From positions 2,192,501 through 2,256,500 of the forward strand of contig CM067317.1 of assembly GCA_034231615.1 (NCBI GenBank): a DNA stretch of 64,000 nt. Direction: 5' to 3'. Below the pieces are notes generated by a model. The model saw only the letters and a program-made list of their open reading frames with translations, did no database searches and was not told the origin of the DNA. Below are positions 58,801 to 62,945 of the stretch, in pieces. Position 1 is the stretch's first letter; every line of letters starts with the position of its first letter. The stretch comes from Meghimatium bilineatum. Its lineage: Eukaryota; Mollusca; Gastropoda; Stylommatophora; Philomycidae. The translations under genes and the position numbers were made by a program.

Positions 58801-59072
58801 CTTTCAGCAAATACTGGCAGCGACGATTGGTATTAAATATCAATATTGGTGGTTTAACAGGATTTGTGTTTCTGCTGACCCGCACTACTTCACATGTAGT
58901 CCAGTCGTGGACCAACTGGCATGGTGATCAAACTCCACAGGCTAGTGAGGGAAGTGGTAGAGAAAATATCACAGCTGATGCTATTGATGGCAGCAGGGAA
59001 GAAATAATTGACATTAGTAACACAGTTCCTAATCTTGATCAAGATGCTGAAGTTAGAACAAAGACAGAGTAA
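19679..59072 (+). CDS. THUMPD3: THUMPD3-like tRNA guanine-N2 methyltransferase (whole gene, 9 coding exons)
   Basis: Proposed join: 19679-19864, 24863-24937, 27022-28197, 30934-31064, 31839-32024, 51313-51469, 52046-52059, 54056-54176, 58791-59072. All junctions are GT-AG and in phase, giving 2328 nt (775 aa plus stop). In animals THUMPD3, with TRMT112, makes N2-methylguanosine in tRNAs. Visible domains: an N-terminal domain with VVTGFEESARGEAREKFG, a lysine-rich patch (about 150-165), and a poorly conserved linker (about 166-434). Then come the end of THUMP (PTFRVTCHRTG, from about 435) and the methyltransferase fold: FGPTTLRATI, DPMCGTAAIPIEGA (SAM-binding motif I, about 535), LDALQWDIQHLPLR and SDLPFGHR (motif IV, about 635-642). 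Human THUMPD3 is about 500 aa; the excess here lies in exon 3. Homology was judged by eye against the remembered family pattern. The gene spans 39 kb, mostly because of repeats in the introns. Confidence 0.9.
20399..21480. other. Intron 1 part without recognised elements
   Basis: Contains a short duplication of a palindromic AT-rich motif (agaattaataattaattct, twice, 20455-20505). A segment at about 20815-20890, read on the minus strand, has a B-box-like gagttcaaatccag and may be a decayed tRNA-derived element. No coding signal. Confidence 0.45.
21490..22390 (-). pseudogene. LINE family A-related relic, split by a plus-strand LINE
   Basis: The minus strand from 22390 reads EILAYNIYEGFRVKEETAAA plus VIDLEDAFNHFV (RT motif A region). 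It resumes beyond the insertion as LVILLINLNIDMWIIQWIAM, GSPLSPVLFNINTYKISP (motif B, about 21810) and TYVDNLLLYNRDRNR, where the catalytic YADD has become YVDN. It ends with a WFSLNNKK block near 21600. The same arrangement occurs in the 54.3-kb element (TYADNLLLYKNGKNR). Stops and frameshifts are frequent. It lies in THUMPD3 intron 1, antisense to the gene. Confidence 0.78.
21955..22285 (+). pseudogene. LINE family D 3' end nested in the minus-strand LINE
   Basis: Translates as NDEIRRIGIRPCTEYIEKQQ and IKWFGHLMRMNHNQLP, closely matching the tail at 8613-8780. It ends with ccacatggggatagacaa, the shared family D 3' end. It separates two parts of a minus-strand reverse transcriptase that are contiguous in related copies, so it inserted later. 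A clear target-site duplication could not be fixed; an imperfect gacaa...atg pair flanks it. Confidence 0.75.
22759..22925. repeat. 43-bp tandem repeat, four units
   Basis: The unit begins aagccccagacttgtatgtt and continues aacatggtgagactttacaacct. Four nearly identical copies; the last has aacttggtgag and runs into a T-rich stretch. Located in THUMPD3 intron 1. Confidence 0.92.
23040..23160 (+). repeat. Dispersed repeat, copy 1 of a pair
   Basis: The block cttgataaaggccttttggt ... tgtgtgttatgtgtgtt ... gattagcaaaatctcattac matches 23620-23735 (cttgacaaaggccttttggt ... gtgttagcaaaactaagttac). The pair are two diverged copies of one element, class unknown. Confidence 0.6.
23261..23490 (+). 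repeat. tRNA-derived SINE, older copy
   Basis: It begins ggtctccataacgtaatggt (A-box-like) and has ttgactcgaaactgg in the B-box position, then a body ending ccacttcgttgagtgcaaca, gagtacatatggg and gaagtcaatcctcta. It aligns along its length with 24192-24450. The B box is eroded. Confidence 0.78.
23620..23735 (+). repeat. Dispersed repeat, copy 2 of a pair
   Basis: Diverged copy of the element at 23040-23160 (see there); the shared core is aaaggccttttggt followed about 60 bp later by ttagcaaaa and attac/gttac ccttttt-type sequence. Confidence 0.6.
23838..23941. repeat. Short tandem repeat, about 30 bp x 3
   Basis: Three copies of a unit containing ttcgttgtgaatatcattgc agccaacat, with edges decayed. 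In THUMPD3 intron 1. Confidence 0.8.
24006..24180. repeat. 22-bp tandem repeat, about 8 units
   Basis: Unit cttcatcaaaacctgtctcta with variants (catgtctttat, atatctttat). Isolated further copies occur at about 24463-24500, on the far side of the SINE, so the SINE at 24192-24450 appears to have inserted into the array. Confidence 0.85.
24192..24450 (+). repeat. tRNA-derived SINE, younger copy with A and B boxes
   Basis: It begins gagatctccctagcgtaatg, with A box tagcgtaatga at 24204-24214 and B box gggtttaaatcc at 24254-24265, a standard polymerase III internal promoter spacing. The body carries gccacttcgttgagagtgac and agagtacatgcgag, ending gaagtaaatcctcaatgact. Another older copy is at 23261-23490 and a tail fragment at 61935-62005. 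It sits between two parts of a 22-bp array in THUMPD3 intron 1. Confidence 0.85.
24863..24937 (+). CDS. THUMPD3: THUMPD3 exon 2
   Basis: Encodes residues 63-87, VLKMGSVDNCKVVIHNVPYF then HFTDQ, 75 nt, phase 0 at both ends. Acceptor gttttacag, donor cag|gtaatt. The VDN motif corresponds to the SVDN stretch in vertebrate THUMPD3, which supports the call despite the small size. Confidence 0.82.
25125..25380 (+). repeat. SINE with tRNA-like head and conserved central domain
   Basis: It starts ggtagcgtagttgataatga (A-box-like); ccaggttcaaaattatg serves as B box about 50 bp on. A body segment ccagctgcaaatgggtacct, followed by gattcatgaggtagggaagg, recalls the conserved central domains of widely distributed animal SINE superfamilies. 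I cannot name the domain with certainty. In THUMPD3 intron 2. Confidence 0.72.
25435..25752. repeat. 39-bp minisatellite, eight units
   Basis: Unit tataaactataggggagtgt followed by ttagttttcatgaataaaa. Units differ almost only at gagg/gggg. A 39-bp unit keeps frame, giving an artefactual MKTKHSSIVYILF peptide repeat on the minus strand. In THUMPD3 intron 2. Confidence 0.95.
26045..26860. repeat. 21-bp minisatellite with 189-bp higher-order unit
   Basis: About 38 units of cattcccagcactccctcaat or the ctgcagtccctcaaa variant (with PstI-type ctgcag). Because 21 is divisible by 3 it gives uninterrupted HSLQSLK/HSQHSLN frames on both strands. The block containing ccatgcattccat occurs at 26477 and again at 26666, exactly 189 bp (nine units) later. 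It lies in THUMPD3 intron 2, about 160 bp before exon 3, and the splice evidence argues against it being coding. Confidence 0.93.
27022..28197 (+). CDS. THUMPD3: THUMPD3 exon 3 (large; linker and THUMP)
   Basis: The largest exon, 1176 nt, residues 88-479, phase 0 at both ends (acceptor ttttttcag, donor gag|gtcagt). It begins YDSLARLQKMVKDVDWGSGL KVWQ, matching the W-x-x-x-LKVW motif of the family. A lysine-rich run (about 150-165) and a long Ser/Thr/Glu/Asp-rich, apparently disordered linker follow. It ends with the THUMP core PTFRVTCHRTGDSHTF ... FGSAIITYLNWQVDLKNFDIE. The linker is roughly 200 residues longer than I expect from vertebrate THUMPD3; its composition is coding-like and free of tandem repeats. 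Confidence 0.9.
28255..28760 (-). pseudogene. LINE family H C-terminal end, split by a family A copy
   Basis: The minus strand reads ETVKHHLIECPALQELLKH, jumps over the insertion at 28403-28579, and continues LLPPNPFTTNTLYTDTTQL, CTYHRLVLRKK. This resembles the cysteine/histidine end of RT-RNase H LINEs. It finishes at about 28255 with ggataagtaagtaaat, a short (TAAG)n tail. Upstream (28650-28740) is badly decayed. In THUMPD3 intron 3, antisense. Confidence 0.65.
28394..28588 (+). mobile_element. Truncated LINE family A tail with 9-bp target-site duplication
   Basis: The 177-bp insertion 28403-28579 is flanked by tgtttcagc at 28394-28402 and 28580-28588. It encodes GLKCGVARSEHFGVRRRMMV ... 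CPVCSDDDPTTN and stops at ctaactag, matching the last 55 codons of the element at 15197-16912. It carries one small internal deletion relative to that copy. Confidence 0.85.
28943..29312. repeat. 42-bp minisatellite, about nine units
   Basis: Unit tgtgacatcatggagttgtg followed by atgttctgtgatcaatgctcgg. Nearly identical copies (tggag/tgaag/tggat/tggtg variants). The 42-bp unit keeps frame, producing an artefactual 14-residue TSQLHDVTPSIDHR repeat. In THUMPD3 intron 3. Confidence 0.95.
29420..30450 (+). pseudogene. LINE family G RT tail, split by a family B LINE
   Basis: The plus strand gives VLHGCESWT (about 29635), ITADMERRLPTF, then ENMTNVYIRN, jumps over 29769-30157, and resumes as KIEMYADPQEPLL, a K-LAGFEHV block, and GTVEGGKS-like sequence near 30290. 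The order GCESW-TADMERR-R(N/S)-PQEPLL-TVKRRKL is that of a known family of RT C-termini. The two halves join in frame once the insertion is removed. Pseudogene, in THUMPD3 intron 3. Confidence 0.75.
29758..30168 (-). mobile_element. 5'-truncated LINE family B with 11-bp target-site duplication
   Basis: The insertion 29769-30157 is flanked by acataagaaat at 29758-29768 and 30158-30168. The minus strand encodes MIKSIRKPQ, IILRLRTGHNRLRSHMYTKF, CTCGQVAQSAKHILQEC (a Cys/His motif) and FIKETELQI, then a stop, and ends in a (GAA)n tail (plus strand tcttcttcttcttt). The RNase H domain is cut off. It inserted into the family G LINE. Confidence 0.9.
30934..31064 (+). CDS. THUMPD3: THUMPD3 exon 4
   Basis: 131 nt encoding VILNIDNDEVTVSLALTKMS and LHYRNLVAFGPTTLRATICY NML plus a split Arg codon (phase 2). 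Donor gag|gtattt. FGPTTLRATI matches the conserved FGPTTLRSTL motif that opens the methyltransferase domain. The acceptor (ttctgaaag) has a weak pyrimidine tract. Confidence 0.88.
31157..31795. repeat. 35-bp minisatellite just upstream of exon 5
   Basis: About 18 units of gtgattgttacagtaacaca followed by agagtaatacttgta, with aagtgtgatac variants increasing to the right. The array ends about 45 bp before the exon 5 acceptor and so occupies the region where its branch point should lie. In THUMPD3 intron 4. Confidence 0.95.
31839..32024 (+). CDS. THUMPD3: THUMPD3 exon 5 (SAM-binding motif I)
   Basis: 186 nt starting in the split Arg codon: LCHIKNGDFICDPMCGTAAI PIEGALNWVNCYHFGGDVHE, then KAIQKTVLNIAAVQ. 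DPMCGTAAIPIEGA is motif I of THUMP-type methyltransferases and GGDVHE corresponds to motif II. The donor is cag|gtagat (phase 2). An alternative upstream donor aa|gtaaca at 32018, joined to an acceptor at 51330, would also keep frame. I prefer 32024 with 51313 because both sites are better. Confidence 0.88.
32025..32559. other. Start of intron 5, no element recognised
   Basis: Unique-looking sequence. Open frames at 32257-32460 and on the minus strand at 32081-32290 show no domain. No repeat structure. Confidence 0.5.
32565..32655 (-). pseudogene. Tiny LINE family A fragment
   Basis: The minus strand reads LYTLLFLLYHGLVVSVIEYA LVIES, matching LLFLLYQGLVVAVVEYALAI of the copy at 15197-16912. 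Only about 25 codons remain, and its 5' edge runs straight into a 22-bp tandem array. Confidence 0.75.
32644..32737. repeat. 22-bp tandem repeat, about four units
   Basis: Unit cacagggacacgtatagaggtg. The first unit overlaps the LINE fragment (cgtatagagttgcacagg), so the array may have been seeded at that junction. In THUMPD3 intron 5. Confidence 0.88.
32745..32909 (+). repeat. Left part of second R1.3 copy
   Basis: Aligns with 17255-17430: gattagcagataatcaaaac / ggttagcagataaccaagat, caccttcacgtggagcaccc / tacctccacgcggtgcacca, then ggatcatgtctgggcag / ggatcgtgtccgagaat. Immediately after it the 17.6-kb array begins, at the point corresponding to agagacagacaatatctccg in the other copy. Confidence 0.7.
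34149..36362. repeat. 1361-bp higher-order duplication inside the giant array
   Basis: Three private markers recur at exactly 1361 bp: ttgtaaccc at 34149 and 35510, ctctgcataa at 34661 and 36022, and the 4-bp-deleted unit actcccaaac at 35001 and 36362. The surrounding order of 34/42/43-bp units is the same in both copies. Confidence 0.88.
36362..38841. repeat. 1898-bp higher-order duplication inside the giant array
   Basis: Markers recur at 1898 bp: actcccaaac at 36362 and 38260, the cccgggcac variant at 36681/38579 and 36943/38841, and tctaaat at 36891/38789. The deleted unit is shared with the 1361-bp repeat, so duplications are layered. Confidence 0.88.
42334..46960. repeat. 2382-bp near-perfect tandem duplication inside the giant array
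   Basis: Markers recur at 2382 bp: ccttagcac at 42334 and 44716, acaatcatc at 44153 and 46535, and aaactcggcac at about 44449 and 46831. The minus-strand open frames between them (606 codons each) are identical over their full length, so this is the most recent large event in the array. Confidence 0.92.
48091..49051. repeat. 740-bp higher-order duplication inside the giant array
   Basis: The variants ctctgcataa (48091, 48831) and gaagaaacc (48311, 49051) recur exactly 740 bp apart with conserved unit order between them. Confidence 0.85.
50546..50563. repeat. Poly-C run at array edge
   Basis: An 18-base C homopolymer closes the array after a last partial unit (gcacacacaccacaa). Its length is uncertain in any assembly. 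Confidence 0.9.
50564..51210 (+). repeat. Right part of second R1.3 copy
   Basis: Aligns in order with 17600-18400: cagcgctagaggacagc (17 identical bases, about 50709 against 17627), then ccaggctcactgttgagata / ccaggctcacggatgagaaa, cagtatccaagtacacatgg / cagtacccaatggacacagg, and gagacaagttcactaacag / gaggcaagttcatagacag. It contains its own two-copy 50-bp duplication (agctgtcttctggcagcgag, 50791 and 50833). Confidence 0.7.
51313..51469 (+). CDS. THUMPD3: THUMPD3 exon 6
   Basis: 157 nt: completes a Ser codon, then DNISIVPLVPKMTNHYHDVA YFRSSLKLDALQWDIQHLPL RDKCVDVFVSDL. The acceptor is ttctattag. DALQWDIQHLPLR matches the conserved DAVQWDICNLPLR motif and VFVSDL leads into motif IV. Donor ttg|gtaggg, phase 0. 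It is separated from exon 5 by 19.3 kb. Confidence 0.9.
51515..51650. repeat. 31-bp tandem repeat, about four units
   Basis: Unit ttcacacacatcttacaatt atattcaatag, with one shortened copy at 51538-51560. It starts about 45 bp after the exon 6 donor, in THUMPD3 intron 6. Confidence 0.88.
51780..51930 (+). repeat. Possible decayed SINE fragment
   Basis: The segment accgccaagtgcaacagagc acatatgac resembles the tail of the tRNA-derived SINE family (ccacttcgttgagtgcaaca gagtacatatggg at 23420-23450). The head is not recognisable. Confidence 0.35.
52046..52059 (+). CDS. THUMPD3: THUMPD3 exon 7, 14-nt microexon (catalytic PFG)
   Basis: Fourteen nucleotides, ccatttggacacag, between acceptor tatttttacag and donor cag|gtgagt. 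They encode PFGH plus two bases of Arg (completed by exon 8). Joined to exon 6 (SDL) and exon 8 (RIGSRSKN) this gives SDLPFGHRIGS, motif IV of the THUMPD3/TrmN-type methyltransferases, which lies at the active site. Skipping it would both remove PFG and shift the frame. Exact phase agreement with both neighbours and the family motif make the microexon convincing. Confidence 0.88.
52055..52240. repeat. 28-29-bp minisatellite copying the exon 7 splice donor
   Basis: Seven units of the type cacag|gtgagttaaattaaac ctc. The first is the real exon 7-intron 7 boundary (GT at 52060). Aligned GTs follow at 52088 (gtacat), 52117 (gtcact), 52146 (gtcagt), 52174 (gtgatt), 52202 (gtgagt) and 52230 (gtgagt). 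The last two are identical to the authentic donor from cacag through gtgagttaaatt. Use of any downstream copy would read the stop tga directly after exon 7. Confidence 0.9.
52241..52560. repeat. Low-complexity and short tandem repeats
   Basis: Degenerate acatcagtaacaataa-type repeats (52240-52430), then about 2.5 copies of a 31-bp unit tttgtgagattacatgaaac ctacctgtgcca (52430-52505). In THUMPD3 intron 7. Confidence 0.75.
52690..53985 (+). pseudogene. Heavily decayed LINE family A copy
   Basis: Fragments in order match the RT-RNase H element at 15197: QMEKLQSEAMCIILGCNTDI (RVQNAAMRIILGCTRDT), VIYADACVIRNVHSSW (IIYTDGSVIRHVRSAW; the RNase H catalytic D retained but YTDGS altered), NSMSVLRKIE, FIFVLGCAGVQGNECTDRLA (FIFVPGHVGVRGNERADQLA) and ANVLNALRVI. 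Frameshifts, stops and a 32-bp tandem array interrupt it. In THUMPD3 intron 7, sense orientation. Confidence 0.8.
53030..53212. repeat. 32-bp tandem repeat inside the LINE relic
   Basis: About six units of ttttagtacaacacagaact acaaaatgtcat/tat. It splits the thumb region from the RNase H region of the decayed LINE. Confidence 0.88.
54056..54176 (+). CDS. THUMPD3: THUMPD3 exon 8
   Basis: 121 nt: completes Arg, then IGSRSKNPALYSHLLTEMAR TARTGARACLLTEDKASLIK, phase 0 at the end. Acceptor ctattttag, donor aag|gtcagt. The GS-K/R-N-LY-LL-EM-R and G-RA-LLT-D pattern matches the C-terminal half of the family's methyltransferase domain. Confidence 0.9.
55328..55506 (-). repeat. Truncated GAA-tailed SINE with 11-bp target-site duplication
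   Basis: The insertion 55339-55495 is flanked by taaccacagat at 55328-55338 and 55496-55506. Its minus strand carries gccgaagacggatgt, ttctctggactacatcctgc and gcaggagtttaagaatga, ending aaagaaga. This matches the 3' half of the SINE at 12913-13200, with a private internal stretch around ccatggtcctgctataagag. It interrupts the LINE between its endonuclease and RT regions. Confidence 0.87.
56368..57229 (-). mobile_element. LINE family B (RNase H end) nested in a LINE, 11-bp target-site duplication
   Basis: The insertion 56379-57218 is flanked by agaagagacat at 56368-56378 and 57219-57229. Removing it joins NGKNRRD to MIDGVQSNLE in the host frame. The minus-strand reading frame is open from its truncated 5' end: IWVRVYTDGSAQNAVRNGGA, CNNYDAEIQAISVAAKKLL, FLTDARSVLQAL and GIPGNEKADQLAKEGAA (the four RNase H acidic positions D, E, D, D all present). 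It ends with RLRTGHSRLRSHMYTKF, CTCGQAAQSAKHILQEC and FIKETELQI, a stop and a (GAA)n tail. The best preserved of three family B copies. Confidence 0.93.
58548..58700. repeat. Degenerate 39-bp (18+21) tandem repeat
   Basis: About four units of ttttcagttgttgttccgtt / gttcaattgttg alternating, T- and G-rich. It lies about 90 bp upstream of the THUMPD3 exon 9 acceptor and supplies many pyrimidine-rich cag sequences, any of which could act as cryptic acceptors (for example ttttcag at 58556-58562). Confidence 0.85.
58791..59072 (+). CDS. THUMPD3: THUMPD3 exon 9 (C-terminus, stop)
   Basis: 282 nt including TAA at 59070-59072: AIQTFSKYWQRRLVLNINIG GLTGFVFLLTRTTSHVVQSW, then an acidic tail rich in Asp, Glu, Ser and Thr ending RTKTE. 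The acceptor is ttctcattttag. VLNINIGGLTGFVFLLTRT matches the conserved VWVNVGGLRAAVYLLIRT strand at the end of the methyltransferase domain. The acidic tail is family-variable. Confidence 0.9.
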   Translation, partial: AIQTFSKYWQRRLVLNINIGGLTGFVFLLTRTTSHVVQSWTNWHGDQTPQASEGSGRENITADAIDGSREEIIDISNTVPNLDQDAEVRTKTE

Positions 59073-59189
59073 ATGTAAGGAGCTACGGTGCAATCACAGT
59101 TTAAGCTCAAACATTTCCTTACCATGCTCACTGGATAGAATAGCCTAGAAGGCACAACTAACTATAGTCCCTAGGACAGAATAGTTGGT

Positions 59190-60057
59190 TTTGTGAACTA
59201 GTCCCATATTGGGACAGTAGAGTGTGTCTTGTTAACTAGTCCCCATATTAGGACAGTAGAGTGAGTCTTGTTAACTTGTCCCCATATTAGGACAGTAGAG
59301 TGTGTCTTGTTAACTTGTCCCCATATTAGGACAATAGAGTGTGTCTTGTTAACTTGTCCCCATATTAGGACAGTAGAGTGAGTCTTGTTAACTTGTCCCC
59401 ATATTGGGACAGTAGAGTGAGTCTTGTTAACTTGTCCCCCATATTAGGACAGTAGAGTGAGTCTTGTTAACTTGTCCCCATATTAGGACAGTAGAGTGTG
59501 TCTTGTTAACTTGTCCCCATATTAGGACAGTAGAGTGAGTCTTGTTAACTAGTCCCCATATTAGGACAGTAGAGTGTGTCTTGTTAACCTGTCCCCATAT
59601 TAGGACAGTAGAGTGAGTCTTGTTAACTTGTCCCCATATTAGGACAGTAGAGTGAGTCTTGTTAACTTGTCCCCATATTAGGACAGTAGAGTGAGTCTTG
59701 TTAACTTGTCCCCATATTAGGACAGTAGAGTGAGTCTTGTTAACTTGTCCCCATATTAGGACAGTAGAGTGAGTCTTGTTAACTTGTCCCCATATTAGGA
59801 CAGTAGAGTGAGTCTTGTTAACTTGTCCCCATATTAGGACAGTAGAGTGAGTCTTGTTAACTTGTCCCCATATTAGGACAGTAGAGTGAGTCTTGTTAAC
59901 TAGTCCCCATATTAGGACAGTAGAGTGAGTCTTGTTAACTTGTCCCCATATTAGGACAGTAGAGTGAGTCTTGTTAACTAGTCCCCATATTAGGACAGTA
60001 GAGTGAGTCTTGTTAACTAGTCCCCATATTAGGACAGTAGAGTGAGTCTTGTTAACT
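59190..60057. repeat. 39-bp minisatellite after the THUMPD3 stop codon
   Basis: About 22 units of cttgttaacttgtccccata ttaggacagtagagtgagt. Variants are few (aactag/aacttg, gtgtgtc/gtgagtc, tattggg). It starts 118 bp after the stop. The first aataaa beyond the coding end that I see is at 60295-60300, so the array may be transcribed in the 3' UTR. Confidence 0.95.
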
Positions 60058-60189
60058 GTATGAGATTGTGTTCAATAATTATGTTCATTTGCTTAAACTT
60101 CATCACAAAAAAATATTGGAGTCAACAGTCTATAATTCTCTTTATGAACAGTATATATGAACAGTACAGTATGCATATTATCATATAAA

Positions 60190-60556
60190 CAGTATGGTAA
60201 AACTACGGTTTAAGTCTTCACTGTACTATAAATAGCACACAATGTTTAAATTTTTACGTAGCAGACATCACAGATTTTCGTGTAACACTAATGAAATAAA
60301 TGGATGCCTTGATGTCACATCTCCCAACACAAATGACATCAAACCACATTTATAATTATAATTTTTGTAATTTATAACTGATCCTAACCCTTACCCCCAT
60401 CCCTAATCTAAATACTAATTCCAAATTAATATGCCTTTTCAATTAATATACTTTAATTTTTAATACAAACTCTACTAATCACGCTGCAAAGGTTAGGTAA
60501 TACCTTGAAACTAGAACAAAGGTCATAGTGAAGACTTAAACCATAGTTGCGCCGAA
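60190..60556. mobile_element. Terminal-inverted-repeat element, MITE-like
   Basis: The left end cagtatggtaaaactacggt ttaagtcttcact (60190-60222) is the imperfect inverse of the right end (60524-60556, agtgaagacttaaaccatag ttgcgccgaacag). The inner 20 bases are almost identical. The element is about 367 bp with no coding capacity. Flanking target-site duplications were not evident, so the superfamily is undetermined. Confidence 0.75.
60295..60300 (+). promoter_or_regulatory. Candidate polyadenylation signal
   Basis: The first canonical aataaa on the + strand that I see downstream of the THUMPD3 stop, about 1.2 kb away and inside the TIR element. If used, the 39-bp array is part of the 3' UTR. 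Variant signals nearer the stop could equally be used. Confidence 0.25.
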
Positions 60557-60629
60557 CAGTACCATATGCACAGTACCATATGAACTTCTTATTTTTTTAC
60601 TTCTGAATTGATTCTCACACTCCCAGATA

Positions 60630-60790
60630 GGCAGCATGTAAGGGAATACCCAATGTTATAGTTTTCAGCTTTGCTGCAATATCTGTGCCTTCCAGCCTGA
60701 CACATTTCCTCATGGTATTGTTGGGTCATGCCAACCTAGCCACATCATGTGCTTTTGTGCTAAAAGTTAGCACCTGGGCAAAGTGGATGG
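60630..60790 (-). repeat. Decayed copy of the GAA-tailed SINE
   Basis: Plus-strand gttttcagctttgctgcaat atctgtgccttccagcctga cacat and ggtattgttgggtca align with the reverse complement of 12960-13120 (gtttacagcattgctgcgat atctgcgcctttcgacctga aacat, ggctttgggtca). The tail end is missing. Confidence 0.72.
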
Positions 60791-61925
60791 CTCGACTATA
60801 AATTTATACTGATATCCATCTTCAGCTTTGATTCAGTATGGAATATTTTTAGCCTTTGGACGGACTTGAATTTTGTTCGATTTGTGTGTGTGTGTGTGTG
60901 TGCGCATGCATCGCAGGAACAAGAAATAGTACTTCTAAGTATATTTACATTATAATGTAATATATATATATTACGAAACAGAAATGGACAGAGAATGTGG
61001 TTATCACAAGTCATTTTGAAAAAAAAAATTGTGTTAATATATACAAAAATTATTTTAGCAAACAAAAAAAAAATTTATAAATGACATAAATATTATTTTG
61101 GACATGATATTTGACCTTACCGAACTTCCGAATCAATAACTTCCACTCAAACTGTATCAGTTCTGTAGATAATCCAATTACAAATACAAAAATGTATAAT
61201 ATATATGCATAGTGCATCAAAAATTTGTTATTTAGAACAAATTTTGACATCAATCCATGAGATTAGGCCTAAATAGTTGGATGAAACTCTGACAAAAATA
61301 TGGCTGATTTCTCTTACAAAATGGCATAAATTTGCAAACACAATGCTGAAAGCATTTGCCAAGTTGGATTTCAATAATAAATGCAACCAGAGTAATTAAA
61401 ATTATTATTTTACGAAAATAAGTAAACTGGAAAATATATATACATAATATACGGGGGAAACGAGTCACATACCCCCATGCTCAAAACTTATCAATAACCT
61501 AACAAAATGGATATCAATGCACATAAAAATCATGCAAGAAGTAATGTGGACATATACTTTCGATCGGAACCATCCTTATGTTGATATAATACAGAAAAGG
61601 ACAAAATAAATGTCATTGGAGCATGACTCACAGGAGTCTTTTTGGTCTCAAGACATAAGGGTTACTGACATGTATGAGTCATGTGGAACAGAATCAGTTC
61701 AGGTTGTTTCTCAACACTAGCTTTACCCCTTAAAGCAGCCCAGTCAGTGTCGACCGTTTACTATTCTAATCAAACAAAAATAAATGCTATGGCCATTGAG
61801 TATTTTACAGTAGAGTTTTTTGTCATTCATGAAAGTTTCTTTAGGTTGAACCAAATGAGAATCAGAGTGAGAATCAGAGTAAGAAACACATTAAGAAACC
61901 GGGTAAGAAACACATGAAACATAAT
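60791..61925. other. AT-rich intergenic DNA
   Basis: TG run near 60885-60900 and many A runs. A short tandem of agaatcagagtgagaatcag / aagaaacacatt lies at 61855-61915. Open frames are AT-rich without recognisable domains. Confidence 0.55.
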
Positions 61926-61934
61926 ATAAAGTGG

Positions 61935-62010
61935 GTATACTTGGGGCGGAGTACATATGGGGTAACCCAAGTACAGTGAAGTCAATCTTCTATGCCTTTT
62001 TTAAGATGTT
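61935..62010 (+). repeat. Tail fragment of the tRNA-derived SINE
   Basis: The sequence gcggagtacatatggggtaa followed by acagtgaagtcaatcttcta tgcctttttt matches the tail of 23261-23490 (agagtacatatgggaaaaat, acaatgaagtcaatcctcta). The head and body are absent. Confidence 0.6.
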
Positions 62011-62149
62011 TGATGTGATGTCAAATTTGACTTTAGACAGATGAACAGATCTGTATGTAAAATTAACAATATCATAACCTTTGTGAACTCTCATTTGATT
62101 GAAATACTAGAACTTTTGATGCTACACTTGTCAGAATGAGAAGGAAATA

Positions 62150-62356
62150 ATCAGTTATTGTTTGCCATGTAAGTGTACTCCAGTCACAGCAGTTTATTGT
62201 TTGCCATGTAAGTGTACTCCAGTCACAGCAGTTTATTGTTTGCCATGTAAGTGTACTCCAGTCACAGCAGTTTATTGTTTGCCATGTAAGTGTACTCCAG
62301 TCACAGCAGTTTATTGTTTGCCATGTAAGTGTACTCAAGTCACAGCAGTTTCATCT
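62150..62356. repeat. 39-bp tandem repeat, five units
   Basis: Unit tttattgtttgccatgtaag tgtactccagtcacagcag. Four units are identical and the last has tcaag. Very young expansion. Confidence 0.95.
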
Positions 62357-62474
62357 CAATAAGCAACTGTAATAGTGGTGTGAGCATGTTTACATCTTAT
62401 TGTGTATATATATATATATATATATACCAAGACTTAGCTACTAATGTCAAACATGGTCCTTAACCCCTTAGCTG

Positions 62475-62672
62475 CGGAGGTACCCTTAAGGATATGATGA
62501 AAGGTTGCTGCCATTTTGCTGAAATCCTCTTCTTAGTTACCCAGAGAAACAATTCATCTGGATACTTTATTGTAAAAAGCGAGATGATTTTTTTCCCTGG
62601 GAAACTAAGAAGAGGAGGATCTCCGCAAAATGGCAGTGGTTTCTCATCGTATCCTTTAAAATACCACCTCAT
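62475..62672. repeat. Long imperfect inverted repeat (fold-back)
   Basis: The left arm from about 62475 (gaggtacccttaaggatatg atgaaaggttgctgccattt, then tgctgaaatcctcttcttag ttacccaga) is the imperfect inverse of the right arm ending about 62672 (ccctgggaaactaagaagag gaggatctccgcaaaatggc agtggtttctcatcgtatcc). The arms are about 75 bp with a loop of about 45 bp. The right arm runs directly into a LINE tail, so this could be a hairpin MITE or two opposed repeat copies. Confidence 0.8.
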
Positions 62673-62679
62673 CGAACAT

Positions 62680-62848
62680 AAAGTCAAATGTAGACCAAGA
62701 AAACAGTTGATAGAAAACATCAAGATAGCCTTGAGCAAACATGGATATGATGCAACACATCTGGTCTTGGAACAACAGCTGACACACCCACCTTTACACT
62801 TATTGACAAGTGTGGATACTATCAACTATCATTCACCTGGGAAAAGAC

Positions 62849-62853
<5 letters not shown>
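62680..62853 (+). pseudogene. LINE family D 3' end followed by (TA)n
   Basis: Encodes CRPRKQLIENIKIALSKHGY DATHLVLEQQL and ends ttcacctgggaaaagacaatt, the same 3' terminus as the copies at about 8910 and 22285. It passes without a break into a TA run of about 80 bp. Confidence 0.75.

Positions 62854-62945
<92 letters not shown>
62853..62945. repeat. (TA)n then (GA)n microsatellite
   Basis: About 80 bp of TA repeats followed by agagagagagag. It starts exactly at the 3' end of a family D LINE copy. Confidence 0.96.
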
